From positions 3,399,169 to 3,463,168 of the forward strand of contig CAIIXF020000010.1 in assembly GCA_903813345.2 (NCBI GenBank): a stretch of DNA of 64,000 nt, written 5' to 3'. Source of the stretch: Owenia fusiformis (lineage: Eukaryota > Annelida > Polychaeta > Sabellida > Oweniidae). Under the pieces are notes generated by a model. It saw only the letters and a program-made list of their open reading frames with translations, was not told where the DNA came from and did not search any database. Position 1 is the stretch's first letter; each line of letters begins with the position of its first letter. The position numbers and the translations under genes were made by a program. Shown here in pieces: positions 1 through 10,097 of the stretch.

Positions 1-780
1 ATGTTCCACCTACTCCAGTCATTGAATTGGAAGACCCATTCAAGTATATTTCGCCGACCTTAGATTTATCTAACCATCTGTTAAGCAGTTCCACGGAGAG
101 CATTTATTCTGGCATTTCTGACTTGGACTTCGATTCATATCTGCCACTTACAGACAAACCCGATGACTTTAATTTCCACATAGATTTGGAATCATGTGAA
201 ACGCGCGTTGATGCAGACAGAAATGTCCTTGAACAAACAGTATATGAACCTATCTCACCATGATATAAAAAAGACTAAAATGGCCGAGTTGAACATTTTA
301 TAGACGTGTACAATGTGCACTATACGAGACTTGATCAAACTACATTAAAAGTGTGTGTTTGCGTGTTTGAATGAACTTGTAAAACTTTGCTAATATGAGA
401 CGTATGAAAAAATAAATAAATAAATCTAATATGACATATATAAAGGTTTTTTCTTATGTTATTTTCCCTATAAATTAAGATGAAGTCCTTCAGAGCCCTC
501 ATTTAAAGTCTAGTTGTCGAGGAGTAAGAATGTCATTTTCTGATAACATAGTGGAAAAAAGTGGTATTGAACCCTACAGTAGCTTTATGATCGTAGGCGC
601 TACGTTCACAGGTAACATTGATACCTTATGATTGGTAATCTAATATTGTAAACTTGAACACAGTATTCAGCCATAGCTCCTCTATTTTTAAACGAAAGAA
701 CAAAAGTTAATGACACCGTATAAAACTTAATATACATTAAATATTATGCCCATAGGTAAATCATACTTTGTGTACAAATT
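1..780 (+). repeat. Left arm of identical inverted repeat (open at window edge)
   Basis: Positions 1-780 are the reverse complement of 8471-9250; reading both through I found no difference. The match stops at 780/781, where the left arm continues through the ATPase gene and the right arm changes to a promoter-type repeat. Because the window begins inside the match, the true arm length is unknown. The arm holds the tail of the acidic gene, its AATAAA cluster near 410-424, and the first ATPase exon and intron. Confidence 0.95.
3..263 (+). CDS. Acidic-tailed Polinton gene, 3' exon only (second copy)
   Basis: This is the last exon of the same gene found complete at 8988-10048, in opposite orientation and cut by the window start. 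The frame is open from position 3 to the stop at 261-263. The encoded tail is rich in Ser, Asp and Glu and is identical to the right-hand copy. An internal ATG at 27 is not a likely start. Function is discussed with the complete copy. Confidence 0.7.
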   Translation, partial: VPPTPVIELEDPFKYISPTLDLSNHLLSSSTESIYSGISDLDFDSYLPLTDKPDDFNFHIDLESCETRVDADRNVLEQTVYEPISP

Positions 781-1460
781 CCTCAAGGATGCTAAGTACT
801 TGTATAACAAAGATCCCCCAACAGCCGTCCTTTACTGCTACGGTGTGTATGATAAATTCTATCAAACGATGGCCGATGATATTGAAGACTTTTATTTACA
901 CGAAGGTCTGCCGGATGAGGCATTAGTTCAGAAATATGTTAATAAAACGAAACATCTCATGATAGTGATAGATGATCTGGGTCAAGAAGCCAGTAAGAGT
1001 TCATACGTAGAACGCCTCTATACATACGGAACACATCATTCGGGTACGTTTGTTACGATCATAGGCAATTACTGATATATATGTACTTTTTGTAGAACAC
1101 AGTACTTTACACGAATAACAGACTTAAACATATAACAAATACAATGGTGTCGTTTGTATTTCAGGTTTATCGTGTATGTTCATACTACAAAATCTATTTT
1201 AAACGGGAAAAAATAGTAGAACTATCGCATTGAACACACAATACCTAATATTGTTCAAATCACTTAGATCACTGTCTTCCATCAAGATTTTGGCTGGTCA
1301 ACTAGGTTTGGGAAGTAAGCTAGTAAAAGCTTATCAAGATGCTATGGTATCATCAAAATGGCCCTACTTACTCTTAGATTTACATACATTGAGTGACGAC
1401 AGAATACGCATGCGCACAAAAATATTTAAGGACGACTCTATGGCTATTGTATATCAGTGA
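530..1460 (+). pseudogene. Polinton packaging ATPase (A32/FtsK-HerA type), one in-frame stop
   Basis: Three exons are needed: 530-611, 756-1043 and 1165-1460, with introns 612-755 (GTAACA...ATAG) and 1044-1164 (GTACGT...TTTCAG). The first intron falls inside the Walker A motif, between its last Gly and Lys-Ser. Walker B (MIVIDDL) is near 960-980. The third exon supplies the conserved FILQNLF and NTQYLILFK stretches. An in-frame TAA at 1200-1202, directly after NLF, interrupts an otherwise collinear protein of about 222 residues. The enzyme would power DNA packaging into the capsid. The ATG at 530 gives the normal short leader before the P-loop. Family assignment is secure; loss of function rests on the single stop, which may be polymorphic or a sequencing error. 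Confidence 0.85.
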
Positions 1461-1516
1461 ACTGTTTGATAGTCTCAGGTCATTCAGCAATTGGCGAGTG
1501 ATGAAATGACACGACC

Positions 1517-1843
1517 ATGAGTAAATTGGTTAAGCGAAATATACACTATATAAGACATATCGTTGAAATTAATTCTAAAAAGGAGTTGAGGAACGCACTG
1601 AGAACATTGAAAAAACAACCATTGAAGGCAATCGTTGAAATTGTCTATAACCTGGTTACTGGTAACATACCTATTACGGAAAAAGAGAAAACCGATTTGA
1701 AAAGGCACAAACTGTTTTTTGAAGCAATCAGTCATAAAAAGAATAGCCTCGTCAAAAAGAAAAAACTGATCTTAAAGAAACAAACTGTATTAATTAAGTT
1801 ATTAAAGATAGCGTTGGAACATTTAAAGAGGTATGAGTTTTAA
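1517..1843 (+). CDS. Small Lys-rich Polinton protein (conserved accessory)
   Basis: A 108-residue, strongly basic protein starting 56 bases after the ATPase stop. The middle segment (KAIVEIVYNLVTGNIP) and the later Lys-rich run (SLVKKKKLILKK) resemble a short conserved protein I associate with animal Polintons, where function is unknown. Its stop overlaps the next gene (shared ATGAGTTTTAA), which suggests joint transcription or a spliced joint product. No catalytic motif or membrane segment is visible. A minus-strand frame over 1484-1735 is a shadow. Confidence 0.6.
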   Translation: MSKLVKRNIHYIRHIVEINSKKELRNALRTLKKQPLKAIVEIVYNLVTGNIPITEKEKTDLKRHKLFFEAISHKKNSLVKKKKLILKKQTVLIKLLKIALEHLKRYEF

Positions 1844-2366
1844 GTCAGTCCTAGTTCCACTACACCAGTATGAACAAATGCAGAAAGAACTGACCGAAAT
1901 CAACAAGAATAAGGACTCATCAACAAGGACTTCTACAGCCGCCGATCGGATAAACTCTGATGTAAAAAACAACAAAGTATCTTTAAAAGGTGACCATGAA
2001 ACGATGACGACTGTATCATCACCTCAAATAAAAACGTCTAAGGACAATAGAAATGGTATTACTGATGACAAAAGCAGCCAAGATGCGCTCAACTCAAATA
2101 ATACTCCACATTCAAAACCCTCCAAAACAACTAGAAATAAACGTAAGGAATACAGTTCAGAGTTAAATCAGTCTACCGAAACGTCAATGGTCAATAAAAA
2201 TCGTCGATTACATTTGGCAAAGGTTCGTTGGCATAAAACATCTGGTGATAGATCCATGGACGGAGAGCGTAGTGTTGTTCTTCCGAGTAAACCACCAGGA
2301 ATAAATCAAAAGACTATGCAAAGCACAACAAAGAAAAAACGTAGACTGAAATGGTTTCAGTTATAA
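1833..2366 (+). CDS. Polar, disordered Polinton protein of unknown function
   Basis: A 177-residue protein beginning within the stop region of the preceding gene (11-base overlap). The first 20 residues (VLVPLHQYEQM) look ordered. The remainder is low-complexity, rich in Ser, Thr, Lys, Asn and Asp, and ends with a basic KKKRRLKW cluster that could bind DNA or act as a nuclear signal. I do not recognise a domain. It is the last forward gene; an AATAAA at 2721-2726 lies in the convergent gap before the protease gene. Confidence 0.55.
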   Translation: MSFKSVLVPLHQYEQMQKELTEINKNKDSSTRTSTAADRINSDVKNNKVSLKGDHETMTTVSSPQIKTSKDNRNGITDDKSSQDALNSNNTPHSKPSKTTRNKRKEYSSELNQSTETSMVNKNRRLHLAKVRWHKTSGDRSMDGERSVVLPSKPPGINQKTMQSTTKKKRRLKWFQL

Positions 2367-2937
2367 ATGAGATATTTTTTAAAAGATGCACTCAAATGAT
2401 GATGATATTGTGTATATAAAGTGGCATCGTTTGATTAAGTGACTATAATAAGTGGACAAAAGTTGAAAATGATTTAAACAGAGAAGGACAATTTTCATTT
2501 TTGACTCGATTGATAGTGGCACAAAGTACTTTTATGTCTAGAGTAAATGTCATTGAAATCCCTTTGTAATCAAATATAAGCATATACAACCGTGGCCTAA
2601 ACTGTAATTGTATCGTTAAAATATGGTCCAATTTTAACAATAGTTCATGTCTTCAGTGAACCAATTACAATGTTATCCATTTAGTATTGCACCTTTTTGT
2701 AAATGAAACAACTTTGTATAAATAAATCGAGAATAAAGATTTTACTGTTAAAACACCAAAAACATTTTTATTTTCTCTTTTATGCAGTTTTGTTAACAAT
2801 TTTCTTTTTAATACATTTCCACTTTTATAGTCAATTTTTATTTTATTTTTTTAAGTTAAAAAAGATATTCTATTTACAAAGTGAACACACTCATATTTAC
2901 ACTATGTAAAGTCTTATTCAAAAAACAGTAACCTATA
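2367..2937. other. Convergent intergenic gap
   Basis: AT-rich spacer between the forward ATPase group and the reverse protease gene. It holds AATAAA at 2721-2726 on the plus strand and several TTTATT stretches (minus-strand polyadenylation signals) near 2765-2850. The reading frames here are low-complexity Phe/Leu/Lys strings and are not credible genes. Confidence 0.6.
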
Positions 2938-3426
2938 TTATCTGCTTAAAGTTAACATTTTGACAGTCTCGTCTGTGTACTCTTTTACTAAAATGTCATT
3001 ATCTGTTTTATGGACGTCGTCGAAAGCATACAGAATTTCTTGGGATGCTACACCCATACATCTTAGAACTGTATATAAATACACATAATTTCCGCAAGTG
3101 TCACTGTTCATATCTTGAATACTACGACTACATACGACTAAAGTGTAGTTGCTGTGTCTCTTGATGAAATCAGTAAATGTCTTTCCATAGTCTCGAGGAT
3201 GTGCTCCTAGAGAGCAGAAAAATTCCAAAGTGTTTTGAGTATCATCGAATAACATAAGTACCCAATGTCCATCGTGTAACTGCGTACTGTCTAATGTATT
3301 AACAACAAAAATATCTTGGTTAGGTAGCCTATACAGCGGTAGTCTGTTCCTGGCACAAACATCTCCGAATCTAGCGCTTGTAGCATCATTACGTGTTAGC
3401 AATTGTTTCAAAGTACAACTGTCCAT
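2938..3426 (-). CDS. Adenain-like capsid maturation cysteine protease
   Basis: A 162-residue single-exon protein matching the Polinton/adenovirus protease fold (C5/Ulp1-like). The catalytic His sits in DGHWV near residue 53, a Gln in SIQDM and the nucleophile Cys in SDTCGNYV near residue 111; the acidic partner should lie in the strand after the His. In adenoviruses this enzyme cleaves capsid precursor proteins during assembly. It lies directly downstream of the major capsid gene on the same strand, the usual arrangement for a morphogenesis group. All key residues appear present and the length is close to that of adenains (about 200). Confidence 0.85.
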   Translation of the reverse strand: MDSCTLKQLLTRNDATSARFGDVCARNRLPLYRLPNQDIFVVNTLDSTQLHDGHWVLMLFDDTQNTLEFFCSLGAHPRDYGKTFTDFIKRHSNYTLVVCSRSIQDMNSDTCGNYVYLYTVLRCMGVASQEILYAFDDVHKTDNDILVKEYTDETVKMLTLSR

Positions 3427-3448
3427 AGTTATGTAAAAAAAAGTGTTT

Positions 3449-4965
3449 TTACTGAGGAATAATGCAATTTCTCATATAGTCGATGGAAAATGATTTGGTA
3501 AATAGTCCTGTCACCAGAGCTGTGATCGGTTCATCCAATGGGCTGTTAAAGTTCAATTCTAGCCTCAGATTGCCAGTACGTTGAAGTGATATAGATTCGT
3601 CCGTACCCTGTTCATTCATGTATTGGAGGTTAAATTGAAATATACTCGTGCCTTCGCCGAATTGTTGCAGTGTAATTCCGTGGCTTTGGTCTTTAGGCCA
3701 ATTTTCAAATAAAGCCAAATACTCTCTTGTATAATTCTGACCAGAAGCTGTGTCGAACTGAGGTCTAAACGGTTCGGACGGGTGACTTATACCATCTACC
3801 ATGCAATTGAGATATCTGCAAGTAAAAGGCATATACACGTGCTTTTTTGTCTGTTTTGATTAGTTATTTTGATTAGTAATTTTGTTTAGACAGTAAAGTA
3901 GTACAGTACGTTTAAATCTATGGTATGGCCATAAAAATGATTGGTGTGTGTGTAAAAGTGAAAATAGTATACGTACCCAACTGAAAAGTCTTCAAACTTT
4001 AGTGGATTGGTTTGCATATCGCCTCTAAAGGATTTGGCCTTCACAAAACAGACGAACATCGTGTTGGGAACGGCACTGTTGAATATGTTGTCGAATACTG
4101 CCGTAGACATGCCACTGTTGACGTTAAAACTTCTAATGTCGTATCCTTCGTAAAAATAGCGGGCCATTTTGTTTTTTAACAGTGAGTCTTGGGCCATCAC
4201 TATGCCAGGTGCTATGTTTAATTGGGCAACTCTCATGAAAATATCTTCGATTACAAGTTTATATTTATTTGTCGTCTGTGTTATCAATCTAAAAGCATCG
4301 GAGGCTGGTGTCAAACGGATCTTTAGTTCAATGTTTGGAAGTAAGTATCTTTCACACTCCATGCAGTCTTCAAATAAGGGCGATTCCATTCCTACAGACT
4401 TGGACCCCGCAAAAAGCACAGCTCTTTCATAAAGACCGTAATTTACGATTTTCGGGGAAAGTTGAGCGTCGTCTCTATCTTTTGACATGCCTGTATCTTT
4501 GTAATACATTGCTGATGTCAGTCGGGTATCTTTTACACTCTTTGGGTATTTCAATAGAGTTTTCAATATGGCTTTATACGGATACGTGTAATTCGAATTC
4601 GATGTAACTGGTTTATTTTGTATTTGAATGTCGACATTTGACCACATGCTGTGTAACAGGTTGTTTATGGGACCTACATTATCTGTCAGCGCCCCTTGTT
4701 CATCCACTGTACCGATGTCGCTGCCATCCTCTTTGACTATTTTAACTTTACAATGAAGTGTACACTTGGCAAGATCGATATATTTTGTCGATGAATTTGT
4801 AATGTGAAAATCAACAACTTGGTTCTGTTGAATAATCGGAGCCAAAGGTCTGAAATCCACGTAAGTCGTCCCTAACACGGAAACATTTGTCCCAGGAGCA
4901 TCAAAAATTAAGAGATTGTTATTCACTAAATCCTGCGAATCTTTAACCTTAAATGTGTTGGCCAT
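3449..4965 (-). CDS. Double-jelly-roll major capsid protein, spliced
   Basis: Exon 1 runs 4965-3977 and exon 2 3815-3449. The 161-base intron 3816-3976 has GTACGT and TTGCAG ends, and joining restores an uninterrupted frame of about 451 residues. The first exon alone would read into an unrelated tail. The N-terminal half shows the jelly-roll start (DFRPLAP, WSNVDIQIQNKPV). The C-terminal exon carries FGEGTSIFQFNL, GNLRLELNF and KSFSIDYMRNCI, stretches typical of Polinton capsid proteins. This protein should form the hexon-like pseudo-hexameric shell. It lies between the protease and basic-protein genes on one strand. No inactivating lesion is seen. Confidence 0.85.
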
Positions 4966-4980
4966 TATTGAGTGTAATGT

Positions 4981-5454
4981 TTACTGTTGTTTATTTCTGC
5001 CTTTATGTTGAGTCACCTTTCTCTTTTTATGATTGCCCTTACTGTCAATGTCGTCGTCATAGAATATGCTTTTACGTCCGAAACCGCTTCCTTCGAGAGC
5101 TACCTCTTTACTAGATTTCGTTTTTACAAGTGACGGAGGTTTCTGTTTACTCCCCTTTTCTATCGGACCAAATCGTTTTCTATTGGCCTCGTTTTGATGT
5201 TTTAAATCCGATTTAGCGATTTCAACAGTAGATGCCACTGGTGTTGTGACTTTAATGGGTACATTAGAATTAATGACCTCTACTTTATCATTCCTAGGAA
5301 TGTAACGTAACTTTTGACCTCCTTTTCCAACTTGAAAGGGTTTTGTATTTTTAAAAAATGTAAACCATCGGTCTGTATCGTCCACAACTGGTACGTATGC
5401 AGTCATTGTGCAGACTGTATAATTTCGTTTTAGAATATAATGTAAACGATCCAA
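4981..5454 (-). CDS. Basic Polinton structural-type protein, unknown
   Basis: A 157-residue protein lying 15 bases upstream of the capsid gene on the same strand. The N-terminal third contains an aromatic segment (RWFTFFKNTKPFQVGKGGQ). The rest is polar and basic with a Gly-Phe-Gly patch, an acidic DDDID run and a Lys/Arg-rich end. That composition suggests a DNA-associated or internal capsid protein, comparable in position to the small proteins that accompany capsid genes in Polintons. No known domain is recognised. Confidence 0.6.
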   Translation of the reverse strand: MDRLHYILKRNYTVCTMTAYVPVVDDTDRWFTFFKNTKPFQVGKGGQKLRYIPRNDKVEVINSNVPIKVTTPVASTVEIAKSDLKHQNEANRKRFGPIEKGSKQKPPSLVKTKSSKEVALEGSGFGRKSIFYDDDIDSKGNHKKRKVTQHKGRNKQQ

Positions 5455-5485
5455 GTTTATTAAATTAATAAAGCACTCACTTATT

Positions 5486-5950
5486 TTAAAGAACTCTCTT
5501 TAAGTGGACTGTACACGTAGTGTGACCGTTGATGAATGAACAGTCTGTCCCGTCACTGTTCAATATATAAATGTTTATAGTCTCGACATCTCTCGGTAAC
5601 AGTTTTACATAATATACGTTTTGAAATATGCCAGTGGAGACACCTGGTGGTAGGCGTCTTAAGATCTGACCTTTATATCCATTGTATGTAGATTCCGTGA
5701 CAATATCACAGAAAACATCCAATCCTTTCGAGGTGTCAACACTAGGTGAAACATTTATTTCACATAAACCAATTGCAAAGTAACCATTGGACAACTTTAG
5801 CGTATTTGGAAGTCTAACACCAAACCCTACTGAAGTGTTCGATCTATAATAATCTATAGAATCTCTATCACTCAAATATAGATATGAACTGCTCAACATG
5901 TTGACTCTTCGTTTATTTGTTGGCTTGTGACTATTTTTCCGAAAGCACAT
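5486..5950 (-). CDS. Penton-like minor capsid protein (single jelly roll)
   Basis: 154 residues from the first ATG; an internal Met at 5899 (MLSSSYLYL) is the more likely start because the leader before it is only polar and basic. Recognisable stretches are FGVRLPNTLKLSNGYFAIGL, the VFCDIV strand, LRRLPPG and the final strand ending TVHLKRV, all typical of Polinton minor capsid proteins at the fivefold vertices. The gene lies between the basic protein and the integrase on the same strand. It appears intact and unspliced. Confidence 0.8.
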   Translation of the reverse strand: MCFRKNSHKPTNKRRVNMLSSSYLYLSDRDSIDYYRSNTSVGFGVRLPNTLKLSNGYFAIGLCEINVSPSVDTSKGLDVFCDIVTESTYNGYKGQILRRLPPGVSTGIFQNVYYVKLLPRDVETINIYILNSDGTDCSFINGHTTCTVHLKRVL

Positions 5951-5979
5951 CTGTTATTTATACTTCACCGATAGTTAGA

Positions 5980-7290
5980 TTATATGTCCTTTATGTCTGA
6001 AACTTTCACCCAAGTGGCAAACTTAGGACTATAGTACCTCCATTTTACTAGAGCCATTTTGTTGGCGCCTCTACCTTTGTATCGGATAACAGATTCAATT
6101 TCATGTTCACCCTGGGGATCATAGTCAGTCACTAGTTGAAGTTCGGGCCCGTAAAAATACGAAGTTATTTCATTGTTCATCAAGTCTACAACTCTATACA
6201 TGGGTATGTTTTGACGCCGTGTTCTATCTTTAATGACAAAAATTTCTTCGCTGAATTGTTTTAAATCGGATTTATTAAATTTCCTGGGTACTTGTGAAAT
6301 ACGGACGTAATCACCTATCTTGAATGTGTATGGCCTAGGTTTTTTATTCTTTTTCTCATTCCTTTTAGTGGAACCTTTGTTGTTTGTAAATTGACGTTTA
6401 TAAAATATCTTTTCATTCTGCAATGTCACGTCTTTGGGAGCACTTTGACCCAAAACTCTACTAGGTGTGGCGTTGATACCATCAACTATATCCTGGAGAA
6501 CATCTATGTATCTATTCGTTTTATTATAGGTTAAATATCTGCCAATTTTAGAGCGTAAAACTCTAATTTTTCTTTCAATTATTGCGGCCTTTGTTTCTGA
6601 GTTAGATGAGGTATTGTATTGTATATTCAAGTTTGTTAACATCTTTCTGAAGTCCCCTTTGAATTCACTTCCTGCAATATTATGTAGACAACTGAATGAC
6701 CTCAATTCTTACACTCCAGAAATTATAATTGCATTCTACACGTGATGAATAAATTATGAAAGTCGTGTAACTGCTAAATATACTGTATGATAGCATATAT
6801 AAAGAAGTACTCGATAGTAGCATTAAAATAGTATTGATTAAGACTAACCAGAGTCGGAATAAACAAGAGTTGGCTTTAATCTGGTCGGGTTCTCATCTAG
6901 GATCTCTTTAAAAGCTTTTGCTGCAGTTTCCGATCGCAAGTTTAACATTGGTTTTGCCATCAAATAACGACTGAGGACGTCACATATCACTAATATATAG
7001 GGGTATTTCGAGTTATACTTTGCCAACGATGTCAGATGCATACTGTCAATTTGCCATTCCCAATCTAAACCATATGATATTGTTTTACGACGTTTGAATC
7101 GTCTGCGTACTTCCCTATGTAATGTATATGCTTTTTGGCCAGCCAAAAACCTTTTTATTTGACCTAGAGAGATTTTATATCTGTTATCTTTCTTTACAGC
7201 TTCATACAGACTCGATGGACCACCTAGAGAACCCCCTTTCGACAGATTGTAGTAAAGAGTGCTCAAGTATCGATCTTGTGACGTTGACAT
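5980..7290 (-). CDS. Polinton integrase with chromodomain, spliced
   Basis: Exon 1 is 7290-6849 and exon 2 6671-5980, with a 177-base intron 6672-6848 (GTTAGT...TTGCAG). The intron sits between the second catalytic Asp (VYSDSG) and the segment carrying the catalytic Glu (IIERK); splicing brings them to the retroviral-like spacing. The first Asp is in WQIDSMHL. Exon 2 also encodes a basic linker, an SH3-like segment (PYTFKIGDYVRIS) and a C-terminal chromodomain (IESVIRYKG, LVKWRYY, TWVKVSDI), which in related elements targets insertion to modified histones. About 377 residues in total. No stop or frameshift is visible, so this gene may be functional. The exon 1 frame runs only two codons past the donor. 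Confidence 0.85.
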
Positions 7291-7651
7291 TCTAACACTT
7301 AATGAAATCTATGGTTAAAGTATGTATTTAAATATTAAGTGAAGGGATACACCAGAGGAATTATATGTCACATGACCTCATAATAAATACAAACACAGTG
7401 TGTTGAATATGTTGATGGGATTTATTACATTTATTTTATATTATTTCCTTATTACATTTAAATGACTAGTATATTTCTTACAAATTACACTAACTTCATT
7501 TTTAGATAAATCCTTTATATGTAGGAATTAGCAGTATTGTTCCATCTATAACAACGTGATTGTTTCACATTAACTTTTGCCTTTGTCATTCTTGTCACAT
7601 TTATATGTAGAGAAAAATATAATGAATATTATTTTTTAGTTCTTAAAACAG
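7291..7651. other. Spacer between integrase and small upstream gene
   Basis: AT-rich spacer with no credible reading frame. It should contain the integrase promoter and the 3' end of the upstream minus-strand gene; a TTTATT at 7421-7427 reads as AATAAA on the minus strand. Nothing else is recognised. Confidence 0.5.
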
Positions 7652-8150
7652 TCACATATAAACGATCGTATTTGCTGCTGAGAGTAGCTCTCTGTAGTGA
7701 GTATTGTAGAGTTCTTTATTCCCCACTCTGTTCATAGACTGTTTGTAGCAATAAAAAGGTATGAGTCTTTCCTTAAACACACGCTCTATCTCGTCAGTCT
7801 CCTTCTTTAGATCCTCTAATAGTTTGGTTATTTCTTTTATTTTTTCGCATCTCTCATCAAAATCAGCTGATATGTAAAAACCGTCCATGTTGACTGTATA
7901 GCTGCAATTGTAAATCGAAGTAGTAAGTATTTCTATCATACTTTTTATATTAAAGACATATAAAACTAATATAAGGCAAGTTTGTCAAAAATGTGTCATA
8001 TCAAGAGCATTAGTTTACTTTGATATAATATCAACTTGGATAATATCAACTCATATTACTGGATATAAGTGATTTCTCATTTGATAACCTAAATATAGTT
8101 TGAATGAATTTACATATAATACTGGCATATACTCACCTGGATGACACCAT
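7652..8150 (-). CDS. Small coiled-coil Polinton gene, probably two exons
   Basis: The main frame (ending 7652) encodes about 80 residues with a Glu/Lys/Leu heptad-like helix (ITKLLEDLKKETDEIE). An upstream exon ending at 8137 with donor GTGAGT and an acceptor at 7902-7903 (TTGCAG) join in frame over a 235-base intron 7902-8136; the nearest start is ATG at 8150-8148, giving about 87 residues. Alternatively translation starts inside the downstream exon at its Met near 7888. The region upstream (8209-8470) resembles the promoter of the acidic-tailed gene at 10.1 kb. Function is unknown. The exon structure is inferred only from splice motifs and phase. Confidence 0.45.
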
Positions 8151-8208
8151 CAAAAGTGTGCAGAATCCCCAATTCTTTTCTTCCTTAAGCGTGGTCGGAG
8201 CGTTTCCT

Positions 8209-8470
8209 GGTGAAATATACCAACTCAGTGCTCTCAATACTTTTATTTGACTATACGAATGACGTCACTGTTTACCTTTGCCTGGTACCGTAAGTGTAAA
8301 TAAATATTTATGAGTAACCATGGTGAATGACGCTAACTTGATCTTTTACTGGGAAGCTATACCATTGTGTAGGTAAATATTTTCTTGTTACTATGGGAAA
8401 GAACGCTAACTTGCACTATTACTATACAATTTGACTTTAGAAACACCTTATTGTTTACCTGTTGCTAGGA
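8209..8470. promoter_or_regulatory. CRE-containing repeat module, copy 1
   Basis: A block about 80% similar, by eye, to 10098-10440 in the same orientation. It contains a full palindromic CRE/ATF site TGACGTCA at 8260-8267, followed by variants of TGTTTACCTG and of CCATTGTGTAGGTAAATATT. It lies just upstream of the minus-strand gene ending at 7652, so it plausibly drives that gene. The block is cut at 8470 by the inverted-repeat junction. Confidence 0.5.
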
Positions 8471-8721
8471 AATTTGTACACAAAGTATGATTTACCTATG
8501 GGCATAATATTTAATGTATATTAAGTTTTATACGGTGTCATTAACTTTTGTTCTTTCGTTTAAAAATAGAGGAGCTATGGCTGAATACTGTGTTCAAGTT
8601 TACAATATTAGATTACCAATCATAAGGTATCAATGTTACCTGTGAACGTAGCGCCTACGATCATAAAGCTACTGTAGGGTTCAATACCACTTTTTTCCAC
8701 TATGTTATCAGAAAATGACAT
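8471..8721 (-). pseudogene. Truncated ATPase copy in the right inverted-repeat arm
   Basis: Mirror of 530-780: it contains ATPase exon 1 (8721-8640), intron 1 and the first 25 bases of exon 2, then ends at the junction. It includes the Walker A motif but nothing beyond, so it cannot encode an ATPase. It marks the inverted duplication as cutting through a gene rather than ending at an element terminus. Confidence 0.85.
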
Positions 8722-9250
8722 TCTTACTCCTCGACAACTAGACTTTAAATGAGGGCTCTGAAGGACTTCATCTTAATTTATAGGGAAAATAACATAAGAA
8801 AAAACCTTTATATATGTCATATTAGATTTATTTATTTATTTTTTCATACGTCTCATATTAGCAAAGTTTTACAAGTTCATTCAAACACGCAAACACACAC
8901 TTTTAATGTAGTTTGATCAAGTCTCGTATAGTGCACATTGTACACGTCTATAAAATGTTCAACTCGGCCATTTTAGTCTTTTTTATATCATGGTGAGATA
9001 GGTTCATATACTGTTTGTTCAAGGACATTTCTGTCTGCATCAACGCGCGTTTCACATGATTCCAAATCTATGTGGAAATTAAAGTCATCGGGTTTGTCTG
9101 TAAGTGGCAGATATGAATCGAAGTCCAAGTCAGAAATGCCAGAATAAATGCTCTCCGTGGAACTGCTTAACAGATGGTTAGATAAATCTAAGGTCGGCGA
9201 AATATACTTGAATGGGTCTTCCAATTCAATGACTGGAGTAGGTGGAACAT
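8471..9250 (-). repeat. Right arm of identical inverted repeat
   Basis: Mirror copy of 1-780, with a 7,690-bp spacer. Its inner boundary at 8470/8471 cuts the ATPase gene 25 bases into exon 2 and abuts a partial copy of the CRE-containing repeat. Beyond 9250 the sequence continues into the rest of the acidic-tailed gene, so the homology probably runs further outward on both sides. Confidence 0.95.
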
Positions 9251-10048
9251 CTAGAGCAGGTTCTGTCTGCGTGCTCTTGTCGCTAGCATCCAATTTTAAA
9301 TGTCTAAATTTAGGAGGGACTCCTGTCTTGCGTGTGGTTTTAAACGGGGTATACTGGCTCGGATCTGTGATGGCTGTAAAGAACAACGAAAAAAAGTTTT
9401 TTTAAAAACCCTATTTCATTCTAGCATATTAATCAGTGTGCATAGATTTATTTCCAAGACGAGTGATTTTTTTTTAAAATACTCTAGTATGTATAAATAT
9501 ATGTAAATCTTAGAACATTTACTTCCCATTTTCATATGCTATGAAAGAAATATATTGTACTTACCATTTACTACTGGCACATCAGAGTTGTCTTGAATAC
9601 AGTTGTCTATGACTGGCATCCATTTCTTTAGATCCTCAAAATCACTAGTACTCATACACACTTCGTTCATAGTGTTGCCACACTGATCGGGACGAGATCG
9701 TTTACGTTTGAATTCGAACAGTATTTCACCTTGCTCGTTCTCGTATACGATCAATGTTAACAGTTTCTTTTCGCCGATGTTTAAAATCATTTCTTTAGAG
9801 GCGCCACTTTTGATGCATGCCACTAAACCTTCTATGTTTGCGAGGCTGTCCTTAAGATTACTCCACATATATACTGTTACTAGTATACTGGTTGTGCAAT
9901 ATTGACTTCTTTCTTTGCTCCAATACTTCTTCTGTAGTACCAGGAACGGTTTGGCGTATTCCCCCTTTTTAATTTCAACATAAATAGTTTCACTGATCTG
10001 AAACAGTCCCACACTCTGCGTAGTTGATGTTTGATTGGTGTTCTGCAT
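8988..10048 (-). CDS. Two-exon acidic-tailed Polinton protein, possible PC4-like
   Basis: Exon 1 10048-9565 and exon 2 9373-8988, with intron 9374-9564 (GTAAGT...TTACAG), give 289 residues. The first 160 residues contain two similar alpha/beta segments (IYVEIKKGEYAKPFLVLQKK and LLTLIVYENEQGEILFEFKR), each followed by a helix with W/L-L-K. This recalls the PC4/p15 single-strand DNA-binding coactivator fold, a suggestion from pattern only. The second exon encodes a Pro/Ser/Asp-rich acidic tail suited to transcriptional activation. The gene lies divergent from the membrane-protein gene at 10688, with the repeated CRE module between them. Exon 2 is duplicated at the left edge of the window. Confidence 0.6.
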
Positions 10049-10097
10049 TTTGCCTTTTTCCTAGTCCTTCTGTCTGTATGTTCTGTCTGTATGTTCT

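Noticed and set aside
2703-2909. 68-codon frame in the convergent gap
   Set aside because: Low-complexity Phe/Leu/Lys string from AT-rich sequence, no motif, lies among polyadenylation signals.
1-9250. Reading the inverted repeat as the terminal repeats of the Polinton
   Set aside because: The inner boundary cuts the ATPase gene and genes continue outside the right arm, so the arms are not simple element ends.
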